Of a stretch of 64,000 bases of DNA, positions 21,511-33,247 are shown piece by piece. Source of the stretch: Rapana venosa. Its lineage: Eukaryota > Mollusca > Gastropoda > Neogastropoda > Muricidae. Under the pieces are notes generated by a model, which was not told the origin of the DNA, did no database searches, and saw only the letters and a program-made list of their open reading frames with translations. The stretch is taken from the NCBI GenBank assembly GCA_028751875.1, contig CM054140.1, forward strand, positions 31,256,393-31,320,392, in the 5' to 3' direction. A program made the translations under genes and the position numbers. Within the stretch, counting starts at the first letter, position 1. Each line of letters begins with the position of its first letter.

Positions 21511-21594
21511 ATTGAATTGTTTGTATTGCTAAACTTTGAAGTGTGTGAGGTTGGTTTACGTTGGTTTCACAGTACTGTGAACAATTATATGTGC

Positions 21595-21980
21595 CACTGA
21601 TCATTCTTGATTGCATTGTAGTGTTTACAAAAAGAAAAACACAAATTGATTTCATGACCATATTTCTCTTACAAATTAGGAATTTTTCATATTTACAAAA
21701 CTTGAACATGTATAACTTTTTTTTTTTGGGGGGGGGAGGGGGGTGGTAACTTATTTCTTTCATTTTTAGGATTTTAAAAAATCTATTTTCTTTTATTTTG
21801 AGGATAAAAGATTAACTGTGTGCTTTTTTACATCCATTACTTTTGTTAGAGAGAGGAGTTTGTGTGTGTGTGTAAAGGGCCACTGATCATTAATTGCACT
21901 GTAGTGTTTTCAAAAAGAAAAACACAAATTGATTTAATGATCATATTTTTCTTACATTTTGGGAATTTCTTTCACACTCT
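21595..21980. repeat. Diverged direct duplication (~85 bp, ~285 bp apart)
   Basis: TGTAGTGTTTACAAAAAG then AAAAACACAAATTGATTTCA near 21,615-21,655 reappears as TGTAGTGTTTTCAAAAAG then AAAAACACAAATTGATTTAA near 21,900-21,940. Both are followed by CATATTT-CTTACA. Origin unknown. Confidence 0.75.
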
Positions 21981-22029
21981 ACAGAGCCTGAATGTGTCTT
22001 TAAAAAAGATATATATACACTTTTTGCTT

Positions 22030-22188
22030 TGAGGATTATGGAATAAGCACTTGTGTGCTTTTTACACCCACTCCCTGTGTGTGCCAGGTTTTGTAAATTT
22101 TGTCACCCATTCCCTCCGGCACACAATAGCCTACTCTCCGAAAAATGTAACGGGTTTTATCATGTGCATAAGATATTCTGCATGCGTT
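22030..22188 (-). mobile_element. SINE-A 3' half
   Basis: TGAGGATTATGGAATAAGCA, ACACCCACTCCCTGTGTG, AATAGCCTACTCTCCG, AAAATGTAACGGG and TGCATGCGTTCGC read as reverse SINE-A from the tail inwards. Confidence 0.75.
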
Positions 22189-22545
22189 CGCAGAATAATG
22201 GAATAAGCACTTGTTTGTTTTTTTACATCCATTTTCAGTAAGGGGGGTGTGTATGTGTGTGTGTGTGTAAAGGGGGTGGTAGTGAGGAGATGGTGTGCAA
22301 TATGTTCTGCATGTGTTCGCAGGATAATGGAATAAGCGAAGCGCTCCTATGCTATTTTATGTTACTTTCAGATTGTGGGTGGTTTAAAGGGGGTGGTAGT
22401 GAGGAGATGGTAGTGCAATATGGTCTGCATGTGTTCGCAGGATAATGGAATAAGCGAAGCGCTCCTATGCTTTTTTACATGTTACTTTAAGTAAGATAGT
22501 GGGTGTGGGTGGTTTAAAGGGGGTGGTAGTGAGGAGGGGACATCG
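22189..22545. repeat. Three ~120-bp tandem units derived from SINE-A tail
   Basis: Units start near 22,190, 22,319 and 22,439. Each carries AATGGAATAAGC, then AAAGGGGGTGGTAGTGAGGA, and the first two also carry TGCATGTGTTCGCAG. The AATGGAATAAGC segment is the SINE-A terminus, so a piece of SINE has been amplified in tandem. Confidence 0.8.
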
Positions 22546-23097
22546 GGTTTATTGGTAAAGATGTAAGGGAAAAGGGTGTTTGAAAGGAGGGGGATGGATA
22601 TAGACGTTTGGATCACTGGGGACAGAAAAAAAACAGACCTGGCTGATTTTCTCCACCTAGTTTATTTTTGGCACATTACTTTAAAAAAATTTTCTCACAT
22701 GGTTTATTTTGGGTTTAAACTTTTCTTTAAACAGAAAAAAGGTTCAAAATTAAGACCTGGAATCGCTCAGCAAATAGCTGATGTGGAAATTTGTGATAGA
22801 GAATCCAAACATTTAAGTCTCCTTAGTTGTTGATTAGGACTAGTAAATCATCTAAATAAAGACCTATGCCATTGTCTAAAGCCACATACCATTTGTGTGT
22901 GTCTGCTGTTGTGTCCACATGCATTCAGACTTAATGGACAAGCCAACTGGCTGACAACCCCCTACCCCTGTGTTTACTGTTAATACTAACACTAACCTTG
23001 ACCCTAACAATTGACCTTAACCCTAACTGGCCCTTCATGTGGACACAAAAAGCAGGTGGATCATATGGTACATACGTGCTGATAAAAATGGCAAAAC
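22546..23097. other. No recognised gene
   Basis: An 85-codon frame at 22,576-22,833 has no recognisable motif. A short CCCTAAC-rich patch lies at 22,990-23,026. Confidence 0.4.
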
Positions 23098-23139
23098 ATT
23101 TTTATTCAGGGAAGGGGGAGGGGCTAGAACTTTAGGAAA

Positions 23140-23330
23140 AGATATGATGGGAAGTTTATGGTATTTTAGTTGGTAGAATTTTAGGGAATTATATGAAAGT
23201 AAGGGGGAAGTAAGTATTGTAGCTGATAGAATTTTAGGGTAAGGTATGATGGGGAGAAGTTTATGGTATTTTAGTGGGTAGAATTTTAGGGAATTATATA
23301 TGAAAGTAAGGGGGAATGAGGTATTGTATG
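23140..23330. repeat. Tandem duplication of ~90 bp
   Basis: The block TATGATGGGAAGTTTATGG, TATTTTAG, GGTAGAATTTTAGGGAATTA, GAAAGTAAGGGGGAA is present twice, near 23,142-23,210 and 23,247-23,320. Confidence 0.85.
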
Positions 23331-23417
23331 AAAGGAGTCCAAAAAGAACAGATAAAAAGCATGTTCAGGTCAATAACACAGAGTATGTGTGTGTAAAATC
23401 GGGGTATGGGATTTTTT

Positions 23418-23527
23418 CGTTTCTTACTTGGCTAGAGGTCCGAGATTCACCAATGGTGACATTTTTGCGTATGCGATGGTTTTTAACCCCCTCCATTTAG
23501 GTAGCCCCATTCTGACTTCGGAAAGGG
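23418..23527 (+). repeat. Repeat D copy
   Basis: TTCTTACTTGGCTAGAGGTC, then GATTCACCAATGGTGAC, then GGTAGCCCCATTCTGACTTC. Diverged but full length. Confidence 0.7.
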
Positions 23528-23734
23528 TTAGGGAATGATTTGAACTGCAAGGAAATCTATGGAATGGTATACATTGGTATTGAACTACCAATATGTGCTG
23601 TTGTGAAACCAATATATGCTGTTGCGAAACCAGCTCAAAATCTGTTCACTTGGTTGTGTGTGTGTTTTTTGTTTTTTTTAGTAAATGCTTGGTAGAATGA
23701 TCAGTGGCAATGAATTGGTTTATTTTTAAGTAGA

Positions 23735-24245
23735 ATGGGTGCTACCCAAATTATTGCTCTCCAAAGTGTGTGTTTGAAAGGAGATTGACAGGTTTAGTTT
23801 TTTGTTGTTTTGCAAAGTGGAAAAGGTAGTTACCCAAATTATTACTCTGAAGTATGTGTTTTAAAGTTTTGATTGGTTTCATTTTTTTTTATTGTTTTGT
23901 TATGTGAAAATTGGAGTTACCCAAATTATTGCTCTCTGAAGTATGCGTGAGAAGAATTTAAGTTGGTTCAGATTTTATTTTTATGTTGTCAAGTGGAAAA
24001 GGTAGTTACCTAAATCATTGCTCTCTAAAGTGTGTGTTTGAGAGAAGTTTGATTAGTTTCAGGGTTGGGTTGTTTTTTTTAAAATTCCTTGCTTTGTAGT
24101 GGAAAAGGTAGTTACCCGAATTATTACTGTCTGAAGTATGTGTGTGAGAAGTGTTGGTTTTTCTTTTTTTTGGTTAAGTGGAAAAAGGTAGTTACCCAAA
24201 TTATTGCTCTGAAGTGTGTGTGTGAGGAGTTTTACATGGTAGGAG
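23735..24245. repeat. Six-unit minisatellite, 80-105 bp period
   Basis: Units begin near 23,735, 23,817, 23,905, 23,994, 24,099 and 24,178. Each has GTGGAAAAGGTAGTTACCC (variants), AAATTATTGCTCTCTGAAG, a TGTGTGTGAGAAG-type segment, and a variable T-rich spacer. Confidence 0.9.
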
Positions 24246-25775
24246 TAAAGTCTGATAGGGGAGGAGAGAATACTTTGTGCAGAGAGAGACCATGTGTACA
24301 TATATGATGGTTTTATGTAAGAATGTTGGTGTGCTTATGCAGGAATGTGTATACATGCATGTGGATGGAAAGGATTGACAGTAAAGTGTGTGTGTGTAAT
24401 TGAAACTGGCTTCGACTATGTTTGAGATTAGCACTTTTATGAACCCAGTTAATACATACTGTCAGTATATACAGGAAGAAGCACAAAATTGTATGAAAAT
24501 CTGTTGTAATCTCTGGGGGGGAAATTTAAATGAATTAAAAAAAAAGTATATGAACTTCAAACTCGTCGATGGAAAAAGTTACAAAATAACCTTACAGATG
24601 CATAGTTATATCATCGGTTCAGTTTAGATACAGCAATCCAACTTCCAATTAAAACTGGCAGAAACAGTTCTCCATGAAATTTATGTCTGTGTTGCAGTTG
24701 GGGACCAATTTCATTTCATAATGCATGGAATGTTCCAGATTTGAAGAGCTTCTGAATTTTTCTTCCAAAACAATAAGGCCAATATGAGTTTTAAATTTTT
24801 GTATTTGTTTAATTTGAGGTTAGTGTGTTTAAAGTTGGGAAAATTTTACTCTTGGAAACATTATAAAAGTATTTGTATTTAGATACTACTGTATTTGTCA
24901 ATGATCTAGATGAATTTCAACACAGGATAAATTTTGATGTGTTTTAAAACTTTAAGATTATCATACACTCTATACCCCCCAAAAGGGGTCAAAGAATTAA
25001 ATTCCTTGATTCTTGTGTATGTTTGAATGTTTACAGATTACTCTCATTAGTTGTGGATGAAAGTTTGTGTATGATTGACCACTGGTGTCTTGGGGTTTTT
25101 TCAAGCTTTTTTTTCTTTACATCTATTCATATAAAATGTTGAATATAAATTATCTTGTTCTGTGATGATCACAAGAATGGCAAGATTTTTCTCTTTATGC
25201 AAAATTATATGGACGGACTGTGGTTAATTTTACTTTATACACTTATGTGAAGAAAACGGATTTTTTTGTTTGTATGTTAATGAGTTGGGTCTTAAAAATC
25301 AAATGAAAGCTGTCCGTGTGGTATTGTGTAAGGGATAGTTATGTGAGTACATATATGCATGCACATGTGCAAGCTAGTATTTGCATAAATGTTGAAAAGA
25401 TGGGTGGTTGGCCTGTAGGTTTTGGTAGGGGTAGAAGGAAGGAAGGTTAAAGAGCTGTTTAGGAGGAACATTAACAAATGTGCAGATCAGTGTAAATGGG
25501 GGTAGAGGGGTAGATAATGAAGAGATTTTTTTCTTTTTTTGTTTTGATAATGCCAGAAAGTTTTTCTTGGCATGTGTTGGTAGGAATTTGGATTAGCAAA
25601 ATCAGTTAAATGCCACTTGAAAAAAAACAAACCTTGCAGGCCTTTCATACTGGCAGGAAATGTCCTTATTTTCTATAATGGTGTGTGAAGTGTGTGGGAC
25701 AGGTGGGGTTTTTTTTTTTTTTTAATGCATCACATATTGTCCTTAAAGACAAACAAGGTTCTGGCTGGTTGGGTC
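24246..25775. other. A/T-rich, no recognised feature
   Basis: No gene or repeat array was supported. Short open frames lack recognisable motifs. Confidence 0.5.
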
Positions 25776-25779
25776 TTTA

Positions 25780-25788
25780 GATATATAT

Positions 25789-25843
<55 letters not shown>
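25780..25843. repeat. (AT)n microsatellite
   Basis: About 60 bp of TA dinucleotides with one AATA break. Confidence 0.95.
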
Positions 25844-25845
<2 letters not shown>

Positions 25846-26420
25846 AGATCAAATATTGTTTGAAAAACAAACCTTGTACTGTGCTAGCATTTCATATTGG
25901 CAGTTATGTCAGTTTGTTGTAAATGCGAGTAATCATCTCCCACTTGCAAATCATTGCAGATTTTCATGAACATTATGATTTTCTATTTTTTTGTAAATGA
26001 AAAACATTATGAAAAAACATGGATAGAAAGTGAGAACAAAAGTGAAATGTTTTCTATTGGTTTGTTGTTTTTTGGTTTTTGTTTGATTTTGGGTTTTTTT
26101 TTTTGTGTGTGTGTGGGGGGGAGGAGGGGGTCCGTTTCATTTTGGCCAATGAAGAGAGACATGTGCAGCACCCAAAGGAGAAAATAAAGGGGGAAAAAAG
26201 ATGGTGCTCCATGATCTGCATGCAACTGAGGCCCATAAAAAAAAAATATATATATATATTTATATGGTTGGTGATTTTGTGTATGTTGGGATTTTTTTTT
26301 TTCTCTCTGAAGACAGACATGTAAAGCACCCCCAAAAATATGCTCCATGATCCTCGTGCAACCGAGACCCATTTGATATTCAAAAACTTTACATGGCAGA
26401 TTCATATTGTACAGTTCTTA
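25844..26420. other. A/T-rich sequence with small repeated segments
   Basis: GACATGTGCAGCACCC (near 26,158) recurs imperfectly near 26,314 and at 29,745. TGCTCCATGATC occurs near 26,205 and 26,341. These look like an eroded dispersed repeat. No gene is supported. Confidence 0.4.
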
Positions 26421-26424
26421 AGTA

Positions 26425-28475
26425 GCCTATAGTCGTGCGTAATATTACTATTCTGCCTTCCATCCACAACCACTCTGAACTTCCATCTATATTTTCAGCA
26501 TTCTTTTCTGAAAAAGTCTATAACATTCGCTCCAAACTGGATCAGACTCCTTTCCAGCCTACACTTCCTGATCCCCAATTCTCTGGCACTCCTCTCCTTT
26601 TCTTTCATCCGACAAGTGAGAAAGAAATCATGACAATTCTGAAAGAAATGACTATAAAATCATGTGATCTTGATCCCATACCTGCTTCTCTTTTCACACA
26701 GTGCCTACCACAACTCATACCCGCTATCACGAAAATAGTAAACTCATCTCTTGTTTCAGGAAATGTTCCATCAGCTCTCAAAACTGCTATAGTCACACCT
26801 CTACTCAAAAAGCATGACCTTGACCCTAACATTCTGAAGAATTATAGACCTGTTTCCAATCTACCTTTTATTTCTAAAGTCCTTGAAAAAGTAGTTCTCA
26901 AACAGCTCAACAACCACCTTCTCTCCAACAATCTTCTTCCCGAGTTTCAGTCTGCCTATCGCGTCAACCACAGCACTGAAACCACCCTAGTACACACTTT
27001 AAACACGCTTCTACTCACTTCTGACTCAGGGAAAATATCCCTTCTCACTCTACTCGACTTATCAGCAGCCTTCGATACTATAGACCACTCAATTCTTATC
27101 TCCCGTCTTCAAAAAACGTTCAGTGTTACTGGCATAGCCCTCACCTGGTTTAATTCATACCTTACTGACCGATTCCAGACAGTTGCAGTAAACAAGATTC
27201 AATCAATACTTGCCAAACTGAAATGCGGAGTCCCACAAGGATCAGTTCTAGGCCCTGTTCTTTTCACTCTTTACACTGCCCCACTGTCACATATAATAAA
27301 CCGTCATCAAATCAACCATCATTTTTACGCAGATGACTCTCAGATTCAAAGCAGTGTTACTCCTGAAAATCTGCCTTCTCTCCTGACAAATATGGCCTGC
27401 TGCTTTGAAGATATTCAAAACTGGATGACACGGAACAATTTACAGCTAAATGCAGATAAAACCGAAGCCATGCTCGTAGGGACCAAACATAAACTCTCTT
27501 CCATTACAACAGCTTCAATAGAACTTGGCAATACATCAGTCCCTCTATCCACTGCTGTGAAGTGTCTAGGTGTTATCGACAACACACTCTCTATGAAAAA
27601 ATTCATCACTCAGACTTGTCAGTCATGCTACTATCAATTACGGCGTATTAGTGCAATTCGAAAGTACCTGTCCACTGATGCAACAGCCAAACTTGTCACT
27701 TCTCTCATTCTTTCACGTCTGGACTATTGTAATTCTCTTTTGTCTGGTCTGCCAGCATCATCTATCCCCTCCCTTCAATGTATACAAAACTCCGCAGCTC
27801 GACTAGTTCTCAGAAAGAAAAAATCTGAGCACATTACCCCTCTCTTGCGATCTCTCCACTGGCTGCCTGTGCCACAGAGAGTAAATTATAAGATCAGTAC
27901 CCTGTTACAAATGTCTCCACAAAACTGCACCCTCCTACCTCTGTGAATGTCTTAACCTGTACACTCCTTCACGTTCCCTCCGCTCTACTGCAGATACCTT
28001 GTGCCTACGAATACCTAGATTCAACCAATCCACTGTTGGCCGCCGCTCTTTCTCTATTTCGGGTCCATCGACCTGGAATGAGCTCCCTCTCTCTCTTCGC
28101 CAGAAACCTAGTTATGACACTTTTAAATCCAGCCTCAAGACATATTTATTTCAAACCTAAGATTTCCCCCCTCCTGTTTCATATCAGAGCTATCCCACCC
28201 TCACTAGCCCATGTCCTGTCACCCTGCTAAAGTATAGGACCTGAGTGAGTGTGTGTGTGTGCTTTTGTAAAACATTAATTTTGACTATTGAAATTTTGTT
28301 TCATAGATTTTGTCTGCAGCGCGCTATGTTTGTAAATATGTTTGTTTAAACTATTGATCATTTGTCATTGATTGCATGACTGTGTAGGATTGGGTTGAGT
28401 GCATGCGCTTTGATTTGTCTTTTCAAGATTTAGCGCTATATAAGTTCCATGTATTATTATTATTATTATTATTCA
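26425..28475 (+). mobile_element. CR1/L2-group non-LTR retrotransposon, 5'-truncated, copy 1
   Basis: A roughly 2.05 kb insertion comprising most of a reverse transcriptase ORF, a short 3' UTR and a terminal (ATT)n at 28,454-28,475. The conserved 3' end is GCGCTTTGATTTGTC, then TAGCGCTATATAAGTTCC. The same 3' end recurs at 55.6, 57.5 and 59.8 kb, so this is the family terminus. The endonuclease domain and ORF1 are absent, as expected for 5' truncation during target-primed reverse transcription. Confidence 0.9.
26435..28160 (+). pseudogene. LINE reverse transcriptase ORF, frameshifted near C-terminus
   Basis: The open frame 26,435-27,946 gives 503 residues. RT motifs are in order: NYRPVSNLPFISKVLEK (about 136-152), FQSAYRxxHSTETTL (about 171-185), LDLSAAFDTIDH (207-218), GVPQGSVLGP (265-274), the catalytic FYADD (297-301), and LNADKTE (338-344). 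This order and the LDLSAAFD / GVPQGSVLGP wording fit the CR1/L2/Rex group. The carboxylate triad (D in LDLSAAFD, DD in YADD) is intact. Compared with copy 2 at 60 kb, 7 extra bases at 27,896-27,902 break the frame. The C-terminal part (LRIPRFNQST, then WNELPLSL and LKTYLFQT) continues in another frame to TAA at 28,158-28,160. No N-terminal endonuclease is present. Not functional. Confidence 0.85.
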
Positions 28476-28477
28476 TA

Positions 28478-28605
28478 AGCAGGGGAGGTTCATGTGTTTG
28501 AACCATTTATTTTCATCATTCAGATTGCTTTTGGGTGAATGACTTTTGGTGTTTCCTTGCTTTTGACTGTTTAAAGGTTGAAACTGTTCAAAGTTCTTTC
28601 GGATG
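28478..28605 (+). repeat. Dispersed repeat, first of a pair
   Basis: Contains CATCATTCAGATTGCTTTTG and GGTGAATGACTTTTGG. A second copy lies at 29,840-29,965 in the same orientation. It directly follows the LINE (ATT)n tail. Confidence 0.7.
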
Positions 28606-29839
28606 TCTATTTTGTGTTTATGATACACAATGTGCCATTTTGAAATAAATCTTTTGTGCTTTTTTTCTGAAATAGGATATCGGTTGAAAAAGCATCGGAT
28701 ATCGGTTGAAAAAGCAAATCTGCAATTAAAGCTGTATGATTTCGACTGCAGAAGTGTGAATGGGATCTATTACTATGTTTTGGGTGTTTGGTGTTTTTTT
28801 ATTCATTGTTTGTGGAGTTCTTTTGCTCTGGGTTTTGTTGGGGTTTTTTTTTAAAGGAAGAATCCAAAAGACATACTGGTCAAGGAAGTTATAGTATTTT
28901 AGTCTTTGATTAAACTCTGTCATGACTGGATTTTAATTTATGTTTTGGTAACAACAAAAGATTTTGAAACTCAATGTTTTTTAAAGTTTGTTTTTATGTA
29001 TGGAATGTCTATTTTAATTACAAAAATTAGCTTCCAATGTCTGTTTTTGTGTATACAAGTTGTTGATTGAATGAAACCATGTTGTGACATTGAGGGATGC
29101 TTATGTGTTTGTGTGTGTGCGTGTGTGTGTAATACAGGAGAATGGTTAGATTGGTTTTGAATCAAATACATAAATGGTGGTTTAAATTATTTCATTATGT
29201 TTTGGATATATGACTGTTTTGTATATATGTATGTAATACACTCCTATTAATGTTTTTACATATTTGGCTTTTTTTTCTGAAGTCTATTTATAAATCAGAT
29301 GCAGATTTTACACCAGTACATCTAACAACAAATTCATATGAGAGATTCAATGCTGTAGTAGTAAGTAAAATGTATGTGCGCAAAGTTTGTTGGGGGTGTT
29401 GTTGTTGTTGTATGACCAGATCAATTATCACTTGACAAACATAACCTAGAGCCATTCTGGCCTTTGATTATGGCAGGAATACAATTAGCTTGTGTGGCTT
29501 CAAATTTGTGTGCAGATCTTCCACAGGCACTTCAATGCGGATTGCTTTTTTTCTGAATGGAAAACATGAAGAAAACTGATAAAAAGAAAAAAGGAGGAAG
29601 AAAAAAAAGTCGGTCGGTTTTGGGTTGGTTTGGGGTTTGTTTTTTTTTGGGGGGGGTTGGGTGGGGTCTTGGTTTTGTTGTTTTTTGGAGGTGGTGGTTG
29701 GCTGGGTTTTTTGGAGAGGGGAGGTGGAGGGGTTTTGCCTATGAAGACATGTGCAGCACCCTAAACAAAACAAAAATAAGTATATATAGATATATATTGG
29801 TGGTGTGTAATTAGTCTCGAGATAAAAGTAATGTTTAAG
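28606..29839. other. A/T-rich, no recognised gene
   Basis: A 20-bp duplication (GGATATCGGTTGAAAAAGCA) lies at 28,674-28,713 and G-rich runs near 29,640-29,735. No gene is supported. Confidence 0.5.
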
Positions 29840-29965
29840 TGGAGGTAGGGGTGGTTTATATGCTTGAACTGTTTTCCATCATTCAGATTGCTTTTGGGTG
29901 TATGACTTTTTGTTTCCACACTTTTTGACTGAAAAGTTTAAACTATCCAGATTTGTGTGTGCATG
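29840..29965 (+). repeat. Dispersed repeat, second of a pair
   Basis: CATCATTCAGATTGCTTTTG with GGTGTATGACTTTTTG, matching 28,478-28,605. Confidence 0.7.
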
Positions 29966-30062
29966 CTTTTCAGTGAAATGAAACCATGCATTTGATAGAT
30001 GCTTTATTCTGTGTGTGTATATCTGTGTGTGTGTATTTTATTTATGCTATTTATTTTATTCT

Positions 30063-30250
30063 TTTATATCGAGGATAATGGAATAGCACTTATGTGCTTT
30101 TTTACATCCAGTCCCTGTGTGTATGCGGTTTTGTCAAGTCTGTCATCTATTCCCACCAGCACATAATGGCCTACTCTTCGAAAAGCGGAACAGGATTTAA
30201 CTTGTGTGCAAGGTGTTCTGCGTGCATTTGCACACGGGGCCTTAGTTATA
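30063..30250 (-). mobile_element. SINE-A 3' half
   Basis: TCGAGGATAATGGAATAGCAC, then CATCCAGTCCCTGTGTGTAT, AATGGCCTACTCTTCG, AAAAGCGGAACAGG, and GCACACGGGGCCTTAG. The head is missing. Confidence 0.8.
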
Positions 30251-30918
30251 TTGTGTGTGTGTGTTGAGTAATGGACATTTTTGTCAAGAGAGGGAAAGGA
30301 GAGGTGATCATGAAGGAATCAGTTGTGTGTTGCATTGTGGATGGTTTGATTGGTATTGGTCAAGATGAATCATGTCACTTGTCCCCTGTATGATGTATAT
30401 TGGAATAAGGATGCTCCATTTTGTGTATCTAAATGACTTAAAAATAGCTTGCATGAATCATGTGTCTGTAAGGTTGTTTTTATACTGTTTTCTTAAAAAA
30501 ATTATGTTTAGGAAAGCTTCGGATGCTTGTCTGTTATCTACGTATGCATACTTATGCTGTTTTAATTTGTGTATTTAAACATTTTCTATGCAATGTCTTC
30601 AAATTTAGTACTTTGCTTTCAATCTTAGGAGGCTATGTTTGGGTAGAAATGCTTGCACAGTGGTATTTGAGTGTATGCCAATGTTGGTTCCTTTTTGTGT
30701 GTGGTCTCCTTGTTGAAATGGGCTGTGTATATAAATGTTGTCATTTTTGTAAGTTTTGGAGGGTTATTTTGTGATTATGGTTCTTTTGTTCAATATTCAT
30801 TTCTAACAGTATTCATTCTTACATACGACTATATTCTACAAAATATTAAATATGTAAGATTCTTTTCATATAATGTTGAAATGCTTTTTTTATTGTTGAT
30901 TGGTTGGATTTTTGTTAC

Positions 30919-30921
<3 letters not shown>
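30251..30921. other. No recognised feature
   Basis: T/G-rich on the plus strand. Cys/Val/Phe-rich frames look spurious. Confidence 0.5.

Positions 30922-30979
<58 letters not shown>
30922..30979. repeat. (TG)n microsatellite
   Basis: Nearly 60 bp of pure TG. Confidence 0.95.
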
Positions 30980-30983
<4 letters not shown>

Positions 30984-31204
30984 CTTAAATGTGCATTCAG
31001 AACAAACTTGCCACATGAAAGTAAGTGCATGCACACACACATTCACACTCACAAACACAGCACACACTTGCACCGCAGCCAATATTACATGATTTAGAAA
31101 GTGAAAGAACAAAATAAAGTAAACATTTGAAAACTGAATTTCAAAAGAATGTAAATGATTTTCAATGAAAAGCATGTAAATTAATTGGTGCATTCGGGAA
31201 AAGC

Positions 31205-31440
31205 CAAGTGTTTGCGACCTGACAACACAGGTTAGAGATGCTCATTCAAGGGAATTTTTTCCCCTGGAGATAACATCAGTACCTTCTATACTCCCCCAAA
31301 AGTCATTCAGATGGGACTATAAACTTAGGTCTTGGGTACGAACCCACACAGAACATCTTGTGCATGCATTAAAACCTGTTGAGCCTTTTGAAAGAGTAGG
31401 CCATTGTATGCTGATAGAAAAGATCATGAAATGCACTCTC
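31205..31440 (+). mobile_element. SINE-A copy, diverged
   Basis: CAGATGGGACTATAAACTTA, ACCCACACAGAACATCTTG, TTAAAACCTGTTGAGCC, TTTTGAAAGAGTAGGCC. The tail is replaced from about 31,440 by sequence leading into a repeat D copy. Confidence 0.7.
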
Positions 31441-31461
31441 ATGTCAAGTTTAGACATATTT

Positions 31462-31552
31462 AAGTCGGAATGTGGCTACCTTAATGGTGAACAAAATAGT
31501 TGCATATGCAAAATCTCGCCATTGGTGAACCTAGGATCTAGCTGGAGAACCA
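31462..31552 (-). repeat. Repeat D copy
   Basis: AAGTCGGAATGTGGCTACC, TTAATGGTGAAC, ATATGCAAAATCTCGCC, ATTGGTGAACC, AGCTGGAGAACC. Near full length, reverse orientation. Confidence 0.75.
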
Positions 31553-31941
31553 CAACCACTATACCAGTGAATGCATTATAATTTTATCTATTATATATAT
31601 ATAATATAAAATAAATTCATAGCAAATACATAACGGATGAAGAGAAACTGTGCACTTGTGTGAATAAATATATCGTTCAATACATGTAAAAACAATACAG
31701 GTATTAATAAACGCATAAAGGATATGATCAAGCGGTGCAACTTTAAACATAAATTTATGTGCACACACACACATACACAAGGAATGAGGGAGAGAAAGGC
31801 GTGGAAAAAAAGACAGGAGTAGATACTGACATCTACATAGATGAAAAGGAAATGTTCCCATATTTTGATGCACACAAAATCCATCCTTATTTTTACTTAT
31901 TTGTTTCCACCACCCAATTACACACACATTCTTTTTTTGTG

Positions 31942-32030
31942 TGCTCCTTGGCTAGAGCTCCGAGGTTCACCAATGGCGATTTCGCATACGCGACCGTTTT
32001 TACCCACCATGAAGGTAGCTGCATTTTATA
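31942..32030 (+). repeat. Repeat D copy
   Basis: CTCCTTGGCTAGAGCTCCGAG, GTTCACCAATGGCGAT, CGCATACGCGACCG, TTTTTACCCACCATGAAGG. It forms an inverted pair with the copy about 390 bp to the left. Confidence 0.75.
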
Positions 32031-32524
32031 CATATGCTTGTCATGTTCGTGTTTCCACAACCCACCACTGACATGTCCTACAGGATCTGTATGCATTCCA
32101 AAATGAAGAAAATGCACTTTGAAAACATTTACTGCTCACGGAAAGTAGAAATTTTAATATATAAAATGAGGCTAAATGCATGGAACACCAAATACTCTAA
32201 AAATATGACATGTTGCAGTTCTCAATCTCTGTCAATCTGCCCAATCCTAACTGACCTGTTTAAAAGGAGAGGAATAGATATTCATAAAAAATATGCCACT
32301 GTTCAAGAAGTTTTATATGACTCAGCAGTTCATAACATCAGTTGCTGAGGTTATATATTCTTCCCCAGTAAGACCTCTACTGTAGATAGTTGTGAGAATA
32401 TAAATATACATACATTAAAGAGAGATGTTGGTTTGAATGCGGGTGTGTCCTATCACCAAGTAGTGAATGGACATTAAACAAAAACAAAACGAAACAAAAA
32501 ATGATCTTTATTGATCTTCTGCAT

Positions 32525-32710
32525 GTGTATATAAACGATGGGAATTAAGGCACTGGCAGGTCTGTGCTCAAGGTTGTCCTGGGAGATCATAAAAATCCCC
32601 ATCCTTAATTCACCAGACGCCACCGAGATTCAAACCCACACCTTCATGGACCCGTGGGATTGAAGTTGAACAGTCTTCACCACTCGGCTGTAGCGTCTGT
32701 CACACATGAA
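32525..32710 (-). mobile_element. SINE-B copy
   Basis: Plus-strand text GGCACTGGCAGGTCTGTGC, CCATCCTTAATTCACC, GAGATTCAAACCCACACC (reverse of a B box), GTGGGATTGAAGTTGAAC, CACCACTCGGCTGTAGCG (reverse of an A-box region). Confidence 0.75.
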
Positions 32711-33170
32711 CTAGTACATGAGTGTGCTGCAGGTGCACACACATCATTTATTGAATAAAAATGACTGAAAGATGCACACCAAAAAACATGTTGTGCATTC
32801 TACTTTTCTTTTTCTTCTTTTCTCAAAACATTCATACACAATAATATCTCCTTCGATTGTGAATTTGTTGCTTAATTCATAAATTGCTTTGTCTCTAGTT
32901 AGAATTGTTAATAACAAATTGTTTCTGAGTACACCATTATCTGACACATTCATTCAGTAAATAAGATCCATCTATATTTTGTTTCAGTATTTGCATTTCT
33001 GTCTTCTCTTGATTTATTTTGGTGTGTGTGTGTTTCAATTTAATGACAATTAACAATAAGAGACATTAGACAAAAAGAGGGGGGTATAAACTATAGAAAA
33101 TTAACGTAACAATGCAACAAACTATCAACATAATGTAATTAATATCGTTCGCGCGCGCGCGCGCCTGTGT
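32711..33170. other. Upstream flank of LMBRD1, no gene
   Basis: A/T-rich, ending in a short CG then TG alternating run at 33,151-33,178. Confidence 0.5.
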
Positions 33171-33247
33171 GTGTGTGTTACCTCTAGGCCCCCCCTACCT
33201 GCATCCCTCCCCCCACTTCTCCCGCAGTTTGTATACACCAACTACGA

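Noticed and set aside
23735..24245. CRISPR-like array of repeats and spacers
   Set aside because: Eukaryotic context, repeats imperfect, spacers related to one another and T-rich. It is a minisatellite.
26435..27946. Functional autonomous LINE
   Set aside because: No endonuclease domain or ORF1, and the frame is broken by 7 extra bases at 27,896-27,902.
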